From: Auanema rhodensis
Taxonomy: Eukaryota; Nematoda; Chromadorea; Rhabditida; Rhabditidae
Reading direction: 5' to 3'
DNA: 64,000 nucleotides
Assembly: GCA_964057225.1 (NCBI GenBank)
Contig: OZ059897.1
Span: forward strand, 620,001 to 684,000
Part shown: positions 63,701-64,000 of the stretch, one piece after another
How positions within the stretch are numbered: the first letter of the stretch is position 1
How the letters are laid out: each line of letters opens with the position of its first letter
Position numbers and translations under genes: made by a program
The notes under the pieces: generated by a model
Database searches by the model: none
Seen by the model: the letters and a program-made list of their open reading frames with translations, nothing else
Told to the model about the DNA's origin: nothing

Positions 63701-64000
63701 ATTTAGCGAAAAGTAGATGTTTTTAGATTCCTTTTTTCAAGGCAAAAACGATGGACAATGTAATTCAACGAAAAAATTAATTCTTCAGGGTGAAAATCGA
63801 GGATATAAGTGTGAACTTATATCAGTTCATATCTCGGTGCATTTTCAAGCTAGCGTAAATCTGATAACACAGATCGACGCAGCTTCAAAATCCGCATCGA
63901 ATGCACTATACTACATTGAGAAACGCTCAATACCAAAATTAGTTATGATCGTTTGAAAAATGATGCATTAGTGTATGTTGAGTTTCCATGTACACTCAAA

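Larger units (their letters stand above)
1..64000. repeat. 351-bp satellite DNA array (182 complete monomers plus a partial copy)
   Basis: The box acgcagctt recurs at 1, 352, 703, 1054 and so on to 63877, always 351 bases apart except at six monomers of 350. All copies are in the same orientation and no non-satellite sequence interrupts them. Variation is concentrated at about thirty recurrent sites, among them m10, m14, m42, m44, m48, m52, m58, m64, m80, m124, m183, m202, m206, m214, m237, m258, m274, m283, m288, m303, m310, m312, m321-322, m331 and m342-343. Outside these, copies are close to identical. Large homogeneous arrays of this kind are known from eukaryotic centromeric and pericentromeric heterochromatin. 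That location is inferred here, and neither the species nor a named satellite family is recognised. There is no gene in any gap because there is no gap. Confidence 0.98.
55102..64000. repeat. Right beta block (25 complete monomers and a partial copy)
   Basis: Beta monomers resume with cttcaaaat, gttcatatc (m303 C), gcgtaaat, atgattgtttg with atgcaatag, and gaaaaatag. A new monomer type carries three linked changes: ccatatac (m114 A), gaacag (m186 C) and caacgtt (m234 C), in 55804, 58963, 60718, 62824 and 63175. Segment 55804-57909 matches 60718-62823 at 4914 bases. The partial last monomer begins at 63877 and is cut by the window edge. Confidence 0.85.

Noticed and set aside
1-64000. CRISPR array or bacterial repeat locus
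   Set aside because: Repeats are contiguous 351-base units without unique spacers, far longer than CRISPR repeats, and no cas-like gene is present.
1-64000. Transposon, LTR or rDNA spacer origin
   Set aside because: No transposase or reverse transcriptase frame, terminal repeats, target duplications or rRNA segments are seen in any monomer. An ancient transposon source cannot be excluded but is not visible.

Overview
The whole window is one uninterrupted tandem satellite array. A 351-bp, AT-rich monomer (112 G/C of 351 bases, about 32% GC, hand-counted on a consensus-like copy at 60367-60717) repeats head to tail from base 1 to base 64000. There are 182 complete copies and a 124-base partial copy at the right edge, and the array runs off both ends. 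All copies lie in the same orientation. I see no gene, RNA gene, transposon, CRISPR array, unique spacer or telomeric repeat. The open reading frames are short, recur with the monomer period and are best read as chance frames in satellite DNA. A homogeneous array of this size with multi-monomer higher-order repeats (HORs) indicates eukaryotic constitutive heterochromatin, probably (peri)centromeric. The species cannot be named from the sequence. An insect or other invertebrate is a weak guess from monomer length and base composition. Monomer positions below (m1-m351) start at the A of the acgcagctt box.

Layout. (1) 1-5616: alpha-type monomers (m42 A with m48 A, giving aagctt; often m124 C) alternating with m183-A monomers, in 702-bp and 1053-bp units. 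(2) 5617-22459: a mosaic of alpha and beta monomers, with a 7-mer, then a 2808-bp 8-mer HOR (8074-15444), then 3-mer HORs of 1051-1053 bp. The only length mutations in the window fall between here and 22.6 kb. (3) 22810-55101: a gamma block of 92 monomers (m202 C, m288 C, m80 T and m14 G variants) with a 4914-bp 14-mer HOR, a 3861-bp 11-mer HOR and a 3159-bp 9-mer HOR. The monomer at 22460-22809 is the transition. (4) 55102-64000: beta monomers return, with a 1755-bp 5-mer HOR and a longer 4914-bp periodicity. They carry the same ordered private variants as 19652-22459.

Interpretation. The beta-gamma-beta order, nested HORs and hybrid monomers fit repeated local amplification by unequal exchange or conversion, with the gamma block expanded inside an older beta array. 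Each monomer has several overlapping inverted repeats. Two subfamilies differ at m288 and m303 in ways that each restore pairing of the same short stem. The register is almost perfect: six 1-bp deletions in 64 kb, coming from only two mutation types. This suggests selection or constant homogenisation on monomer length, which is close to two nucleosome repeats.
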